From contig JAFLBG010000016.1 in assembly GCA_017303975.1 (NCBI GenBank), positions 1 through 64,000 on the forward strand: a stretch of DNA of 64,000 bases, given 5' to 3'. Source of the stretch: Bacteroidota bacterium. Its GTDB lineage: Bacteria; Bacteroidota; Bacteroidia; JAFLBG01. Below are positions 9,160 to 20,319 of the stretch, piece after piece. The notes under the pieces were generated by a model. That model worked only from the letters and a program-made list of their open reading frames with translations, had not been told where the DNA came from and made no database searches. The position numbers and the translations under genes were made by a program. The first letter of the stretch is position 1. Each line of letters starts with the position of its first letter.

Positions 9160-9762
9160 TTAAAAATTAAACTTTGGACACGCCACTGCGTCAGCAAGCG
9201 ACTTTTTTGATGATTTGTTTTTTTGATAAAGAAAGATTCCAATTCCTGCCTGAATATGGTATTCGCCCCAGAATAAATTGTAACGGAATTCGCTAAACAG
9301 ATTAATTTTTTTTATTTGCTGTTGTACACCCAAAAGAGCATCTCCACTTAGATTTGTTGTTCTGCTGGCGGCCCTCGAAAATTCGTTATTGTTTATCCAT
9401 TTACTTGCCGAACCTCCTGCCCCAATAAACGTTTTAAATCCTTTGTATTCTATAATATTAAATGCAAGAAATCCCTGTATATAGTATTCGCTTATTCCTA
9501 CTGATTCATATTCTGGTATAGTGCTAACATATTTTGGAAAATAGGTGTACTCTGCAATTAATTTAGTTCGAGGAAATACCTCCGTATCAATTCGACCTAG
9601 AACTCCTTTTGCTTTCGTGTTTAGGTTGTACGTTGCTCCTAATCCAATAGTGACGTTCGAAAAAAGGCTATTTCTTTGATTGGCCGCTGCTTTATGAATG
9701 AATAAAGCGATAAATAATCCTGCGAATACAGCAAATTGTTTTATTCTTCTTCTTGTTACCAT
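9160..9762 (-). CDS. Hypothetical exported protein, possibly a small outer-membrane barrel
   Basis: The 200-residue protein opens with basic residues and a hydrophobic signal segment (FAVFAGLFIALFIHKAAA). The body consists of alternating hydrophobic/polar strands (YNLNTKAKG, LIAEYTYFPKY, INLFSEFRYNLFWGEYHIQAGIGIFLY), as expected for an outer-membrane barrel. No named family was recognised. The C-terminus continues past the last strand into a short lysine- and serine-rich tail, so a barrel ending in an aromatic residue is not clear-cut. It is the first gene of a likely two-gene unit with the lipoprotein at 8193-9128. Confidence 0.65.
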   Translation of the reverse strand: MVTRRRIKQFAVFAGLFIALFIHKAAANQRNSLFSNVTIGLGATYNLNTKAKGVLGRIDTEVFPRTKLIAEYTYFPKYVSTIPEYESVGISEYYIQGFLAFNIIEYKGFKTFIGAGGSASKWINNNEFSRAASRTTNLSGDALLGVQQQIKKINLFSEFRYNLFWGEYHIQAGIGIFLYQKNKSSKKSLADAVACPKFNF

Positions 9763-10274
9763 AATAGTATGTCTTACTAGTTTAGTTTTGTATGCTCGTT
9801 TATTACTACTACACTAAGCGAAATGAAAAGTAACCTATAACTGAAAATTAATTTTATTGATTTTTTGATGTCCTCTAATTCAGATCTTATATAATCGGAA
9901 TTCGAGGCTTTTTTTAATTGACTGTTAAAAAACCTACCTGTATACCATTGATGTTGAGTGAAGCGTTGGGTATAGTTGAACAGAAAGAAAGGAGTCAAAC
10001 AAATTCTATGTCTGTTTTAATTCATTTTAAATAAAATAGGGATTGAGAGGTTTGGTGCTGTGTTCTTATTCGAACATATAAGCCATACTATGAAAAGCTT
10101 AAAGTTTGGTGCTAGAGTAATTCTTGTATTTAGGATGCTAGAGTTAGAAAGTTCATGATGTCAAACAAATTAAAAAGGGATTATTTAAACCTGTTGTTTT
10201 AGGTTTAAATAATCCCTTGAATGACATTACTAAGCAATTAAAGAAGAAAAAACGGGGTGCTTTAGCGGCAGAGT
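9763..10274. other. 512-bp region without a convincing gene
   Basis: It contains the likely promoter of the minus-strand gene at 9762 and the terminator of the sdh operon at 10175-10218. A 73-codon minus-strand frame at 9777-9998 lacks family resemblance and is not called. A short direct repeat with core TTTGGTGCT occurs near 10050 and again near 10105. Nothing else could be supported. Confidence 0.5.
10175..10218 (-). terminator. Terminator of the sdhCAB operon
   Basis: Perfect 18-bp inverted repeat (10175-10192 and 10201-10218) with an 8-nt loop. On the minus strand it is followed by a T-run, 57 nt past the sdhB stop. Confidence 0.88.
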
Positions 10275-11042
10275 TTACTTAGTCACATTAGCTAAAATAT
10301 ACTCTCTATTCATACGTGCAATGTTTTCCAAAGAAATTTCTTTAGGGCATTCTGCTTCACAAGCACCTGTGTTTGTACAGCTTCCAAAGCCTTCTTCGTC
10401 CATTTGTTTTACCATGTTTAAAACACGGTCTTGAGCTTCTACCTTACCTTGTGGCAATAATGCCAACTGAGAAACTTTAGCAGAAACAAATAGCATTGCA
10501 GAAGAGTTTTTGCAAGCAGCCACACAAGCACCACAGCCAATGCAAGCGGCAGCAGCAAATGATTTATCAGCATCAGGTTTTGGAACCGGAATATTATTGG
10601 CGTCTTTTGCGTTGCCGGTATTTACGGAGATAAATCCACCAGCTGCAATAACTCTATCAAACGCACTTCTATCGACAACCAAATCTTTTAATACAGGAAA
10701 TGCAGAGGCTCTCCATGGCTCCACGGTTATTGTTTCTCCATCTTTAAAATGGCGCATGTGCAATTGGCAAGTGGTGGTAGCATCCATTGGACCATGAGCA
10801 CGACCATTTATATACATACTACACATTCCACAAATACCTTCACGGCAATCGTGGTCAAATGCAATAGGCTCTTTCCCTTCGTTTATAAGCTTTTCGTTTA
10901 GTACATCAAACATCTCCAAAAAGGACATGTCGGTTGAAATGCCCTTTAGATCGTATGTTTCAAAGCTTCCTGGTGCTTTTGCGTTTTTTTGTTTCCAAAC
11001 TTTTAAAGTTAGGTTCAATAATTGTCCGTTTCCTGATCCCAT
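10275..11042 (-). CDS. sdhB: Succinate dehydrogenase/fumarate reductase iron-sulfur subunit
   Basis: The 255-residue electron-transfer subunit carries all three cluster regions. The [2Fe-2S] ligands are in [16 protein letters not shown] and the later TTTCQLH, around residues 65-100. [12 protein letters not shown] and the [14 protein letters not shown] segment supply the [4Fe-4S] and [3Fe-4S] cysteines. It transfers electrons between the flavoprotein and the membrane cytochrome. It is the last gene of a three-gene operon, 25 bp after sdhA. The direction of the reaction in the cell (succinate oxidation or fumarate reduction) cannot be told from sequence. Confidence 0.96.
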   Translation of the reverse strand: MGSGNGQLLNLTLKVWKQKNAKAPGSFETYDLKGISTDMSFLEMFDVLNEKLINEGKEPIAFDHDCREGICGMCSMYINGRAHGPMDATTTCQLHMRHFKDGETITVEPWRASAFPVLKDLVVDRSAFDRVIAAGGFISVNTGNAKDANNIPVPKPDADKSFAAAACIGCGACVAACKNSSAMLFVSAKVSQLALLPQGKVEAQDRVLNMVKQMDEEGFGSCTNTGACEAECPKEISLENIARMNREYILANVTK

Positions 11043-11067
11043 AATATTCTATTTTTAATCCTTCAAA

Positions 11068-13050
<1,983 letters not shown>

Positions 13051-13089
13051 ACTATCTTGAATGATGAATGGTGAATCTTGATTGATGTG

Positions 13090-13773
13090 TTATTTTATAA
13101 ACGCAAAATAAATAGGCATAGCTGCAAATAATGCAGGAATTATAATTGCAAACACCCAAATGCCAATGTTTTTAATCAACGGCATATACTTTTTATGGTT
13201 TAAGCCTAATGTTTGAAACGCGCTTTGAAAGCCATGTGCAAGGTGGAATGAAATTGCAACCATACATACTACATACAGCAAGGCATACCATTTTTGAGAA
13301 AACGCTTCGGCTACTTCGGCATATAAATCTTTATACTCAACTCCCTCTATCATCACAGTTGGTATTTTGCCAAATTTGTACTCGTACCAAAAATCACCCA
13401 TATGAACAACAATAAAAACAAAAAGTACTGTTCCTAAAATTCCCATATTACGAGATGCCCACGCACTATTGTCTTGCGGACGATTTACAGCATACTTTAC
13501 AGGTCGTGCCTTACGATTAGCCATTGTAATAACAAGTCCGAAAATAGCGTGTAATAAGATACTTGTATAAAGTAAATAAGAAATAATTTTGATGGGAGGA
13601 AAAGTGGTCATGAAAACTGAGTACTTGTTAAAGGCTACTCCTCCATCATTGTTAAAAAGCTGCAAGTTGCCAATAAGATGCACCACTAAAAAGGTACATA
13701 AAAAAATACCGGTTAAAGACATCAACACCTTTTTTCCAATGGACGAACTAAAAAATTGTTTTGCGCTACTCAT
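13090..13773 (-). CDS. sdhC: Succinate dehydrogenase/fumarate reductase cytochrome b subunit
   Basis: The 227-residue membrane protein has five hydrophobic segments and histidines placed as heme ligands (VVHLIGNLQLF, LLHAIFG, IVVHMGDFWYEYKFG, SFHLAHGFQSAFQTLG). This is the single-subunit, di-heme class B anchor, which normally works with menaquinone. It is the first gene of the sdhCAB operon. A -7 promoter box lies 31 nt upstream (13804-13811). Confidence 0.93.
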   Translation of the reverse strand: MSSAKQFFSSSIGKKVLMSLTGIFLCTFLVVHLIGNLQLFNNDGGVAFNKYSVFMTTFPPIKIISYLLYTSILLHAIFGLVITMANRKARPVKYAVNRPQDNSAWASRNMGILGTVLFVFIVVHMGDFWYEYKFGKIPTVMIEGVEYKDLYAEVAEAFSQKWYALLYVVCMVAISFHLAHGFQSAFQTLGLNHKKYMPLIKNIGIWVFAIIIPALFAAMPIYFAFIK

Positions 13774-13803
13774 AATATAAACTATCTATTTTTTTTTGAC
13801 GTA

Positions 13804-13811
13804 CAAATATA
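13804..13811 (-). promoter_or_regulatory. -7 promoter box for the sdhCAB operon
   Basis: TATATTTG on the minus strand, a full match to TAnnTTTG, at a suitable distance (31 nt) from the sdhC ATG. No strong -33 TTTG was seen at the usual spacing. Confidence 0.55.
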
Positions 13812-13989
13812 ACTGTGAAATGGTATTAAAAATCATTTTGCCTTTTAAATATTAACAAAGTTTCAACGAAAAGGTTGGTTGTTTATTTAAAATGCCGCTA
13901 TTAAAAATCATTCTAAATTACTATCCAAAGAGTGATTGAAAAACAATGAAAAATTTGTAGTTTAAAAGAAGGATTCACTTTGGAAAAGT

Positions 13990-14559
13990 ATGAGTAGTAA
14001 ATTTTTAATCGTTGGTTTAGGAAATATTGGTGCTGAATATGAGCAAACACGCCATAATATAGGGTTTTTAGTTGTTGAAAAGTTAGTTAAGGAATTAGGC
14101 GGTTCTTTTCTGAGCGATAGATTGGCTTTTAGAGCTGAAGTTAGACATAAAGGGCGAACATTAGTTGCTATTAAGCCTACCACATTTATGAACCTGAGTG
14201 GAAAAGCGGTAAACTATTGGATGCAGACTGAAAAAATACCATTAGAAAACATTTTAATAGTTACCGATGATTTAGCGCTGCCTTTTGGTACGTTGCGAAT
14301 GAAGGGAAAGGGAAGTGATGGAGGGCATAATGGTCTTAAAAGTATTCAAGAAACGCTTGCGACCGTAAATTATGCTCGATTGCGATTTGGTATTGGTAAT
14401 GAGTTTGCAAAAGGAAGCCAAGTAAATTACGTGTTGGGAAAGTGGTCGGAAGAAGAACTTGTTGAGCTGCCTAACAGAATAACTAGTGCAAAAGAGTTTG
14501 TCGTATCATTTGCAACGATTGGACTACAGCGAAGTATGAGTTTGTTTAATAACAAATAG
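13990..14559 (+). CDS. pth: Peptidyl-tRNA hydrolase
   Basis: The 189-residue enzyme has the Pth signatures: VGLGNIGAEYEQTRHNIGF with the catalytic histidine near residue 22, KPTTFMNLSGKAV, TDDLALPFGTLRMKGKGSDGGHNGLKS, and RLRFGIGNEF. It releases tRNA from prematurely dropped peptidyl-tRNA in the cytoplasm. Length is normal. The upstream sequence has TTTG at 13954-13957 and a one-mismatch -7 box (TCACTTTG, 13975-13982) only 8 nt from the ATG. This suggests a very short leader, although that promoter is unproven. Confidence 0.96.
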   Translation: MSSKFLIVGLGNIGAEYEQTRHNIGFLVVEKLVKELGGSFLSDRLAFRAEVRHKGRTLVAIKPTTFMNLSGKAVNYWMQTEKIPLENILIVTDDLALPFGTLRMKGKGSDGGHNGLKSIQETLATVNYARLRFGIGNEFAKGSQVNYVLGKWSEEELVELPNRITSAKEFVVSFATIGLQRSMSLFNNK

Positions 14560-14616
14560 CCCTTTTTATTTATTGTTACCCCTAAATAATTATATTTGAG
14601 ATATTATTATTGATTG

Positions 14617-16356
14617 ATGTTTAAATCGAGTTCACTTTTTATTATTGTTTTAATTGTTTTTTGTGCAGGTTGTGTATTAAAAAACGATTCGCAAGAAAAT
14701 AGTACCGCAAAAACTATTTGGGGTGATTCTTTATTGTTAAACGAGACCGACTATTACCAAACACTATTCCCACACGCTGTTGTTGATGCAGTTTCTTCGC
14801 ATATTGCATCGCAAGTGTATGAAGGACTTTTAATGTTTAATACAAAAGATTTATACGTACAACCAAGCATTGCAGAGCGTTGGATGATAGATTCTGCCGG
14901 TACAACCTATACTTTTTTTCTAAAGAAGGGTGTTAAGTTTCATGATGATGTTTGTTTTGAAAATGGCATAGGACGAGAGGTTACTGCCAATGATTTTAAT
15001 TATTGTTTTAAACAGTTATGTACGTATTCCGAAAATAACAAGCTTTTCGAAACTACGTTTAAGGATATTCTTGTTGGTGCTAACGAGTACTATGCAAAAA
15101 GCAAGACTGAAAAACCTTCCACAGAAATAGAGGGTATAAAAGTGTTGGATGATTATACGCTTCAACTTAAAGTTACTCAGTCAAGCGGTACATTTTTATT
15201 AAAACTAGCTACATTGGCTACCGCTGTATTTCCTAAAGAAGGGTACGATACTTATGGTAATGAATTAAAAATTGGTACGGGTCCGTTTGTGTTTCCTAAG
15301 AGCGGGAAGGATTTCAAAAGATTAGTCTTATCCAGAAACGTAAATTATCATGTTCTAGATTCTAGTGGGAAAAAGTTGCCTTATTTAGATAAAATTTGTT
15401 TCACTTTTTTGCCAAATAAAAAGGATGAGTTGGAGGCTTTTAAAAAAGGGGAGATAGATGCAATTATTGGACTTCCTTCGGAAGATGTAAATACAATAGT
15501 ACAAAAGCAAATAAAAAAATTTCAAGGCGATTCTGCTATTTATACATTAGAAAGAATTCCGGAAATGATAACCCATTTTTTTGAGTTTAATGTTACACGT
15601 CCTCCTTTTGATAATGTGAAAGTTCGACAAGCCTTTAACTACGCAATAAACAGAGATAGAATAGTTGAGGTTGTTTTAAATAATGAAGCATATGGTCCTG
15701 CTGAAAGTGGTGTTGTTCCTCCTTCTTTTCGAGATTACGACATTTCAAAAATAAAAGGGTATACCTATGATCCGGAAAAAGCTAGGAAGTTATTGGCAGA
15801 AGCCGGCTATCCGGGAGGAAAGGGCTTTCCTTCCTTTAAATTTTTGGTAAATAGTGGAGGGCAAAGAAATACAAGCGTGGCTTTTGAAGTTGAGAAACAA
15901 CTTATAAATGTATTGGGCATAACCATTAATATTGATGTGGTTTCGTTTCCGGATAAAATAAACGCAGTGCAAAACGGAACAGCTGATATGTATAAGAATG
16001 CTTTAGGTGCAGACTATCCTAGTCCTGAAAGTTTTTTGTGGTCATTTTATGGAAAAACATTGCCTGCAGACAAATCAAAACCTTCGTATCCTAATACCAG
16101 CAGGTATTTTAATCAGGAGTATGATTTGCTTTTTGAAGCCGGTAAAAAGGAAATTAATGAACAAAAATGTTTTGAATATTTTGCAAAAGCAGAACAATTA
16201 ATGATGACAGAAGCACCGGTAATTGTTTTGTGGTATGATGAAAGCTATCAATTAAAACAGTCTAAAGTGAAAAATTTATTTCCCAATCCGCTTCGATACA
16301 GAAATTACACCCAAGTTTATAAAGAAACCCCAATTAATTATCCTATAATTGATTGA
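14617..16356 (+). CDS. Peptide ABC transporter substrate-binding lipoprotein (SBP family 5)
   Basis: The 579-residue protein starts at the ATG; an in-frame TTG precedes it by one codon. It has a lipobox ending FCAGC (Cys19). The body matches the DppA/OppA family: YEGLLMFNTKDLYVQPSIAERW near the N-terminus, GTGPFVF, FNYAINRDRIVEVV near residue 345, YDPEKARKLLAEAGYPGG, and a C-terminal PVIVLWYDES. Such proteins capture oligopeptides for uptake. No permease or ATPase gene adjoins it, so it either works with a transporter encoded elsewhere or has another ligand. Confidence 0.9.
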   Translation: MFKSSSLFIIVLIVFCAGCVLKNDSQENSTAKTIWGDSLLLNETDYYQTLFPHAVVDAVSSHIASQVYEGLLMFNTKDLYVQPSIAERWMIDSAGTTYTFFLKKGVKFHDDVCFENGIGREVTANDFNYCFKQLCTYSENNKLFETTFKDILVGANEYYAKSKTEKPSTEIEGIKVLDDYTLQLKVTQSSGTFLLKLATLATAVFPKEGYDTYGNELKIGTGPFVFPKSGKDFKRLVLSRNVNYHVLDSSGKKLPYLDKICFTFLPNKKDELEAFKKGEIDAIIGLPSEDVNTIVQKQIKKFQGDSAIYTLERIPEMITHFFEFNVTRPPFDNVKVRQAFNYAINRDRIVEVVLNNEAYGPAESGVVPPSFRDYDISKIKGYTYDPEKARKLLAEAGYPGGKGFPSFKFLVNSGGQRNTSVAFEVEKQLINVLGITINIDVVSFPDKINAVQNGTADMYKNALGADYPSPESFLWSFYGKTLPADKSKPSYPNTSRYFNQEYDLLFEAGKKEINEQKCFEYFAKAEQLMMTEAPVIVLWYDESYQLKQSKVKNLFPNPLRYRNYTQVYKETPINYPIID

Positions 16357-16378
16357 AGCCATCTGTTATTTCAATCGT

Positions 16379-16945
16379 TTATTCGTTATTCTTCTTAAAA
16401 TTTAGTTCTTTAAAAACATCCCATGTTTTTCCGTTGTGCTTTAATAAACAAATGGAGTTCACTTTAAACTTAGCATGGTATTTCATCTCTATAAATTCTT
16501 TCCAGGCTAATTGAAATTGTTGTTTTTTTAAATCTCTAAACGCAATAGTAATGTGCGGTTTAAATCCGTTGCTTTTATGAGTGGAATTAAATAGTTGGAG
16601 TGCTTGCATGGCATAAGCTAGTTCCTTTTGTAGTATATGCAAATAGTTATTCGCAACTATGTCAATATAAAGTACACGCGATTCGAAGTGCGAAAAATTT
16701 AACAACTCCATCTCAAACTCAATTTGTTGTTGCGAGAATTGTTGGAGCGTATTTGTGAGTATTTCCTCTTTGTGAGTGTCCCATTTGAAAGGCATTTGCA
16801 GGGTAATGTGTGGTGGCGATTTTAATGCCGCTTTTGAATCATAGTTTGCTGCCATGTGTTCCTTGAAAGCGAAAATCTTATTAAATATTGGCTGTGGCGG
16901 AATAATAGCAATAAAATAAAGAGATTCAGGATTGTTAGTTGTCAT
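16379..16945 (-). CDS. 2'-5' RNA ligase-like 2H phosphoesterase family protein
   Basis: The 188-residue protein shows the two H-x-T motifs of the 2H superfamily: PHITLQ near residue 45 and PHITIA near residue 130, about 85 residues apart as in LigT/ThpR proteins. These enzymes hydrolyse or form 2',3'-cyclic or 2'-5' phosphodiester linkages in RNA or nucleotides. The substrate here is unknown. Its start overlaps the end of the helicase gene by 11 bp, so the two are translationally coupled. That suggests a nucleic-acid-related role, by inference only. Confidence 0.82.
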   Translation of the reverse strand: MTTNNPESLYFIAIIPPQPIFNKIFAFKEHMAANYDSKAALKSPPHITLQMPFKWDTHKEEILTNTLQQFSQQQIEFEMELLNFSHFESRVLYIDIVANNYLHILQKELAYAMQALQLFNSTHKSNGFKPHITIAFRDLKKQQFQLAWKEFIEMKYHAKFKVNSICLLKHNGKTWDVFKELNFKKNNE

Positions 16946-18368
16946 TTAATTCGAAATAATTTTGATTAAAATTAATCAAGTACACTTTTTCAGTAGCTCT
17001 TGTAATAGCGGTATATAGCCAACGTATAAATTCAAAATTGTAGTTTTCCGGATTCAAAAATCCATGGTCTATAAACACTTGTTTCCATTGCCCACCTTGG
17101 GATTTGTGGCATGTAATTGCATATGCAAATTTTACTTGCAATGCATTGAAATACGGATCCTCTTTTACAGCTCTTAGTCGTTCTTTTTTTGATGTAATGT
17201 GCATGTAATCTTCCAATACTGCATAGTATAATTTTTTTTGTTGCTCTGCTTCTAAAGATGCATTGTTTGAAGTTAGTACATCTAAAATTATTTTAAATTC
17301 CATTTCTGGCTCGTTTTCATAATCTATAAATCGAGCAACAACATTTGCAAACTTGAGCCCATATTTTTCTTCTTGTTTAGATACTCTTTCAATTTGAATA
17401 ATATCTCCGTTGGCTATAAACCCAATTTTAGATTCCTTGGGCAACCAAGAGTAATTATTTTTTACAATCATCAAATAGTCTCCTGCTGCAATATCGCTTT
17501 CTAACCATTTTATTCTTGCTCGTATTTGTTGATTATACTGGTTGGCAGTTTTGTTAGATCTGCATAGAACCAAAACATTTTCTGCACCGTATTTAGAATA
17601 GGCGCTATTCAACGTGTCTTCCAGTTCATAGCCTGTAATAGCAATAAAATCAGAATCTAGCGACAATGGAATTTTTGCAGGCATTTCTTTTTGTAACAAT
17701 AGCAATCGTAGTTGTGTGGCGTTTAATAATATACTAGAGTCTGTTGCTTGCCTTACCACTTCGCGCAACTGCACATGTTGGGTTGCAAAAGACCAATTGC
17801 TTTCTACATACGTTTTTTCTAGTGCAGGGCTTTTATTTGAACCAATTGGGGGTAATTGAGCATTGTCACCCATTAAGATTAATTTGCAATTAAATCCACT
17901 AAAAACATAGGCAAACAAATCGTCTAGCAAACTTCTTCCGGATTGAGAATTTTGATTTTCTCCGCTTTGCCAATCAGGTATCATGGAAGCTTCATCCACA
18001 ATGAATATGCAGTTTTTGTGTGTGTTGTATTGCAATTCTACTTTAGTGAATGTATCGTCATCGGAAGTTCTTTTGTATATTTTTTTATGAATAGTATATG
18101 CAATTTGCTTGGTGTGTTGAGTTTGTACTTTGGCGGCACGACCTGTAGGGGCAAGCAGTACAAAGGTTCTGCCAATTTGTTGAGAGCTTTTTATGAGCGA
18201 ACCAATTAACGAAGTTTTTCCGGTGCCGGCATATCCTCTAATGATTAAGATACGTTCATTCTTGTCGAAAAGTAGTCGGTGTAATTTTTCAATTACAACT
18301 TGTTGGTCGGTAGTATATTGAAAAGAAGCTTTTTGTTGAAGTAAATCTTTGAAAAGCTCTAGGTTCAT
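16935..18368 (-). CDS. RecD-like ATP-dependent helicase/exodeoxyribonuclease family protein
   Basis: The 477-residue SF1B-type helicase has Walker A (GYAGTGKTSL) near residue 45, LLAPTGRAAKV (motif Ia), a Walker B-like FIVDEASMIPD near residue 123, LMGDNAQLPPIGS (motif III), and a C-terminal UvrD_C_2 block with YAITCHKSQGGQW and YTAITRATEKVYLI. Stand-alone short RecD-like proteins of this kind are widespread in Bacteroidota. It is shorter than RecD2 and lacks that family's N-terminal extension. The overlap with the downstream 2H phosphoesterase gene indicates co-expression. Its substrate (DNA or RNA ends) is not determined by sequence. Confidence 0.88.
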   Translation of the reverse strand: MNLELFKDLLQQKASFQYTTDQQVVIEKLHRLLFDKNERILIIRGYAGTGKTSLIGSLIKSSQQIGRTFVLLAPTGRAAKVQTQHTKQIAYTIHKKIYKRTSDDDTFTKVELQYNTHKNCIFIVDEASMIPDWQSGENQNSQSGRSLLDDLFAYVFSGFNCKLILMGDNAQLPPIGSNKSPALEKTYVESNWSFATQHVQLREVVRQATDSSILLNATQLRLLLLQKEMPAKIPLSLDSDFIAITGYELEDTLNSAYSKYGAENVLVLCRSNKTANQYNQQIRARIKWLESDIAAGDYLMIVKNNYSWLPKESKIGFIANGDIIQIERVSKQEEKYGLKFANVVARFIDYENEPEMEFKIILDVLTSNNASLEAEQQKKLYYAVLEDYMHITSKKERLRAVKEDPYFNALQVKFAYAITCHKSQGGQWKQVFIDHGFLNPENYNFEFIRWLYTAITRATEKVYLINFNQNYFELNDN

Positions 18369-18385
18369 GTTTTTTAAGACTAAAA

Positions 18386-18415
18386 AGGCTTGTTAAGAGC
18401 TAACTTAACAAGCCT
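18386..18415 (-). terminator. Intrinsic terminator of the T9SS protein gene
   Basis: 12-bp perfect stem (18386-18397 and 18404-18415) with a 6-nt loop, followed on the minus strand by a T-run. It lies 20 nt after the stop of the gene at 18435-19259. Confidence 0.85.
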
Positions 18416-18434
18416 AGATAAAAACGATAAAAAA

Positions 18435-19259
18435 TTATTTTTTTATAAAACGAGATGTAACTTGTTGTCCCGATTGATTATTTTCAATTATGAAATAATA
18501 CAATCCTTTGGGAAGCGTTGCTATATCAAATGAAGCTGAATTTTGAGTAGATAAAGTTATAGATTGCATTTTAATTTGCTTGCCCAATACATCATAGATT
18601 TTAACAGTGTTCTTATCAAAAAATAAATTGGAAGTACTTTTAATAAACAACTCGTTTTCAGCAGGGTTGGGGTAAACAGACACAAGCGCAGAATTGGTTT
18701 CATTTACGCTCGAAAAGCCTCCCGGTAGAACGATCGTAGGGTTAGTATCTAAAAATGTACATCCATTAGCATCTGTAACTTGCACAAAATAACTTCCTGC
18801 AGGCACGTTGCTTTGTGTTTGACCTACTAGCCCGGCAGGTTGCCAAGTATAGGAATAGGGACCTGTACCGCCAGATGCTGTTGCGCTAAGTTTTCCGTCA
18901 GTACAAGAAAGGCATGTTGTTGCAGTGGCGGTTGAAACTGCTGTTATGGCAGTTGGTTGTGTTATTGTAACGGTGCCGGTGCAAGTTGTGCTTCCGGAAA
19001 TACTAAGTCCTGTTGCTTGAACTGTATATGTGCCGGCACATAAAAGTGATGCGCCCTGTAAAAATTGACCGTTAGACCAACTATAGGTATATACATTGGC
19101 CGGACTTACCATGGCAGAAGCGCTTCCGTTGCAATATAGTTGATTGCTAGAGTTGCATGAATTGTTAACCACGTTCGAAAACGTAATTGTACATTGTGCA
19201 GAAATAGTACCGATAGATAATGCTAAAACGGATAAAAAAGAAAGTAATTGTTTTTTCAT
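18435..19259 (-). CDS. SprB-repeat protein with T9SS type A sorting domain
   Basis: The 274-residue protein has a signal peptide (ALSIGTISAQ) and Cys-rich beta repeats. One clear SprB-type unit lies around residues 105-180 (GGTGPYSYTWQPAGLVGQT, then GSYFVQVTDANGC). The C-terminal type A sorting domain starts near residue 193 (VSVYPNPAENELFIKS) and ends GLYYFIIENN...RFIKK. It should be exported by Sec and T9SS and attached to, or released from, the surface. The function is otherwise unknown. It is compact compared with the giant repeat proteins at either end of the window. Confidence 0.9.
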   Translation of the reverse strand: MKKQLLSFLSVLALSIGTISAQCTITFSNVVNNSCNSSNQLYCNGSASAMVSPANVYTYSWSNGQFLQGASLLCAGTYTVQATGLSISGSTTCTGTVTITQPTAITAVSTATATTCLSCTDGKLSATASGGTGPYSYTWQPAGLVGQTQSNVPAGSYFVQVTDANGCTFLDTNPTIVLPGGFSSVNETNSALVSVYPNPAENELFIKSTSNLFFDKNTVKIYDVLGKQIKMQSITLSTQNSASFDIATLPKGLYYFIIENNQSGQQVTSRFIKK

Positions 19260-19422
19260 TTTAAATAATTTTTAGGTGTGTTTCAAATGTAAACTAATTA
19301 ATTATTTTTACCTACACTCTAAATTAGAATTTGTAGGAAGCAAACAAGAATGGAGTTTGGGCACAACTAAATTAAAATTGTGGTAATAAAATACGATTCT
19401 CATAAAGTGTTTGTACTTTTAG

Positions 19423-20319
19423 GTGTATGAAAATCAAGAAACAGTGGTAGCAATTTCTAGACATACTAAATTATACTCTTTGCTTGATACTGTTGGTGCA
19501 GTTTTAAGTAGTCCGCACTGTCATGTTTCTATGACACTGTCTTTGAACGACTTTGTTGTTGCGGTGTTGGATGTAAAGCAGAATACATACTTAGGTTTAG
19601 AACAATATTCGTTTCAAGATGCAACAGCTTTTTCTCAGTTGAAAGATGTTTTAAGTTCTATTTTAAATCAATCTACTCATTTAGCAAAATCGTATAAGTC
19701 TTATAGTTTGGCATGCGTGCATCCAAAATCTACATTGGTTCCAGCGGCATTGTTTGATGCTACTAACAAACTAAACTATTTTTCTATAAATCATCAACCC
19801 GAGCCGAATGATGAAATTAGTAACGAAAAATTGCGCTATTTAGATTGTCAAAATATATATACGATTGATTCCGAGATAAAAAAAATATTTTTAAAAAAAT
19901 TTGTTGGCATTCGTTTTATTCACCATTCAAGTAGTTTGATTGATGGTGTATTATTTAAATACAAGAATGCCACCACATCTAAGTTTATAGTGCAAGTTCA
20001 GTCGGGTCAATTGGATATATTGGTTATTCAAAACAAAAATTTAGTTTTTTACAATTGCTTTATTTATAAATCACAGGAAGATTTTATTTATTACATTTTA
20101 TTTGTGTTTGATCAGTTGAAACTTAACCCGGAAGAGCAGGAGGTAGAGTTGTTGGGAGAGATAAATAGAAAATCTAATTTGTACGATTTGCTGTTTAAAT
20201 ATATTCGATTTATAAAATTTGGCACCCGAATAGATTCCTTTAAATACCACACTAACTTAGATAGTTTACCGGCTCATTTTTTTTACACCATTTTTAATCA
20301 GTATTCATGCGTATCATAA
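19423..20319 (+). CDS. DUF3822 family protein
   Basis: The 298-residue protein resembles DUF3822, a Bacteroidota-specific family with an actin-like ATPase fold layout, commonly found just before rsmD and coaD as here. The start is a GTG; no in-frame ATG occurs before the MTLSLNDF segment at about residue 37, so a shorter product is possible. A one-mismatch -7 box (TACTTTTA, 19414-19421) abuts the GTG. It overlaps rsmD by 13 bp, indicating translational coupling. The biochemical function of the family is not known to me. Confidence 0.78.
   Translation: MYENQETVVAISRHTKLYSLLDTVGAVLSSPHCHVSMTLSLNDFVVAVLDVKQNTYLGLEQYSFQDATAFSQLKDVLSSILNQSTHLAKSYKSYSLACVHPKSTLVPAALFDATNKLNYFSINHQPEPNDEISNEKLRYLDCQNIYTIDSEIKKIFLKKFVGIRFIHHSSSLIDGVLFKYKNATTSKFIVQVQSGQLDILVIQNKNLVFYNCFIYKSQEDFIYYILFVFDQLKLNPEEQEVELLGEINRKSNLYDLLFKYIRFIKFGTRIDSFKYHTNLDSLPAHFFYTIFNQYSCVS

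Noticed and set aside
9777-9998. 73-codon minus-strand frame as a gene
   Set aside because: No family resemblance, an AT-rich stretch, and a composition similar to surrounding non-coding DNA. It overlaps the likely promoter region of the gene at 9160-9762.
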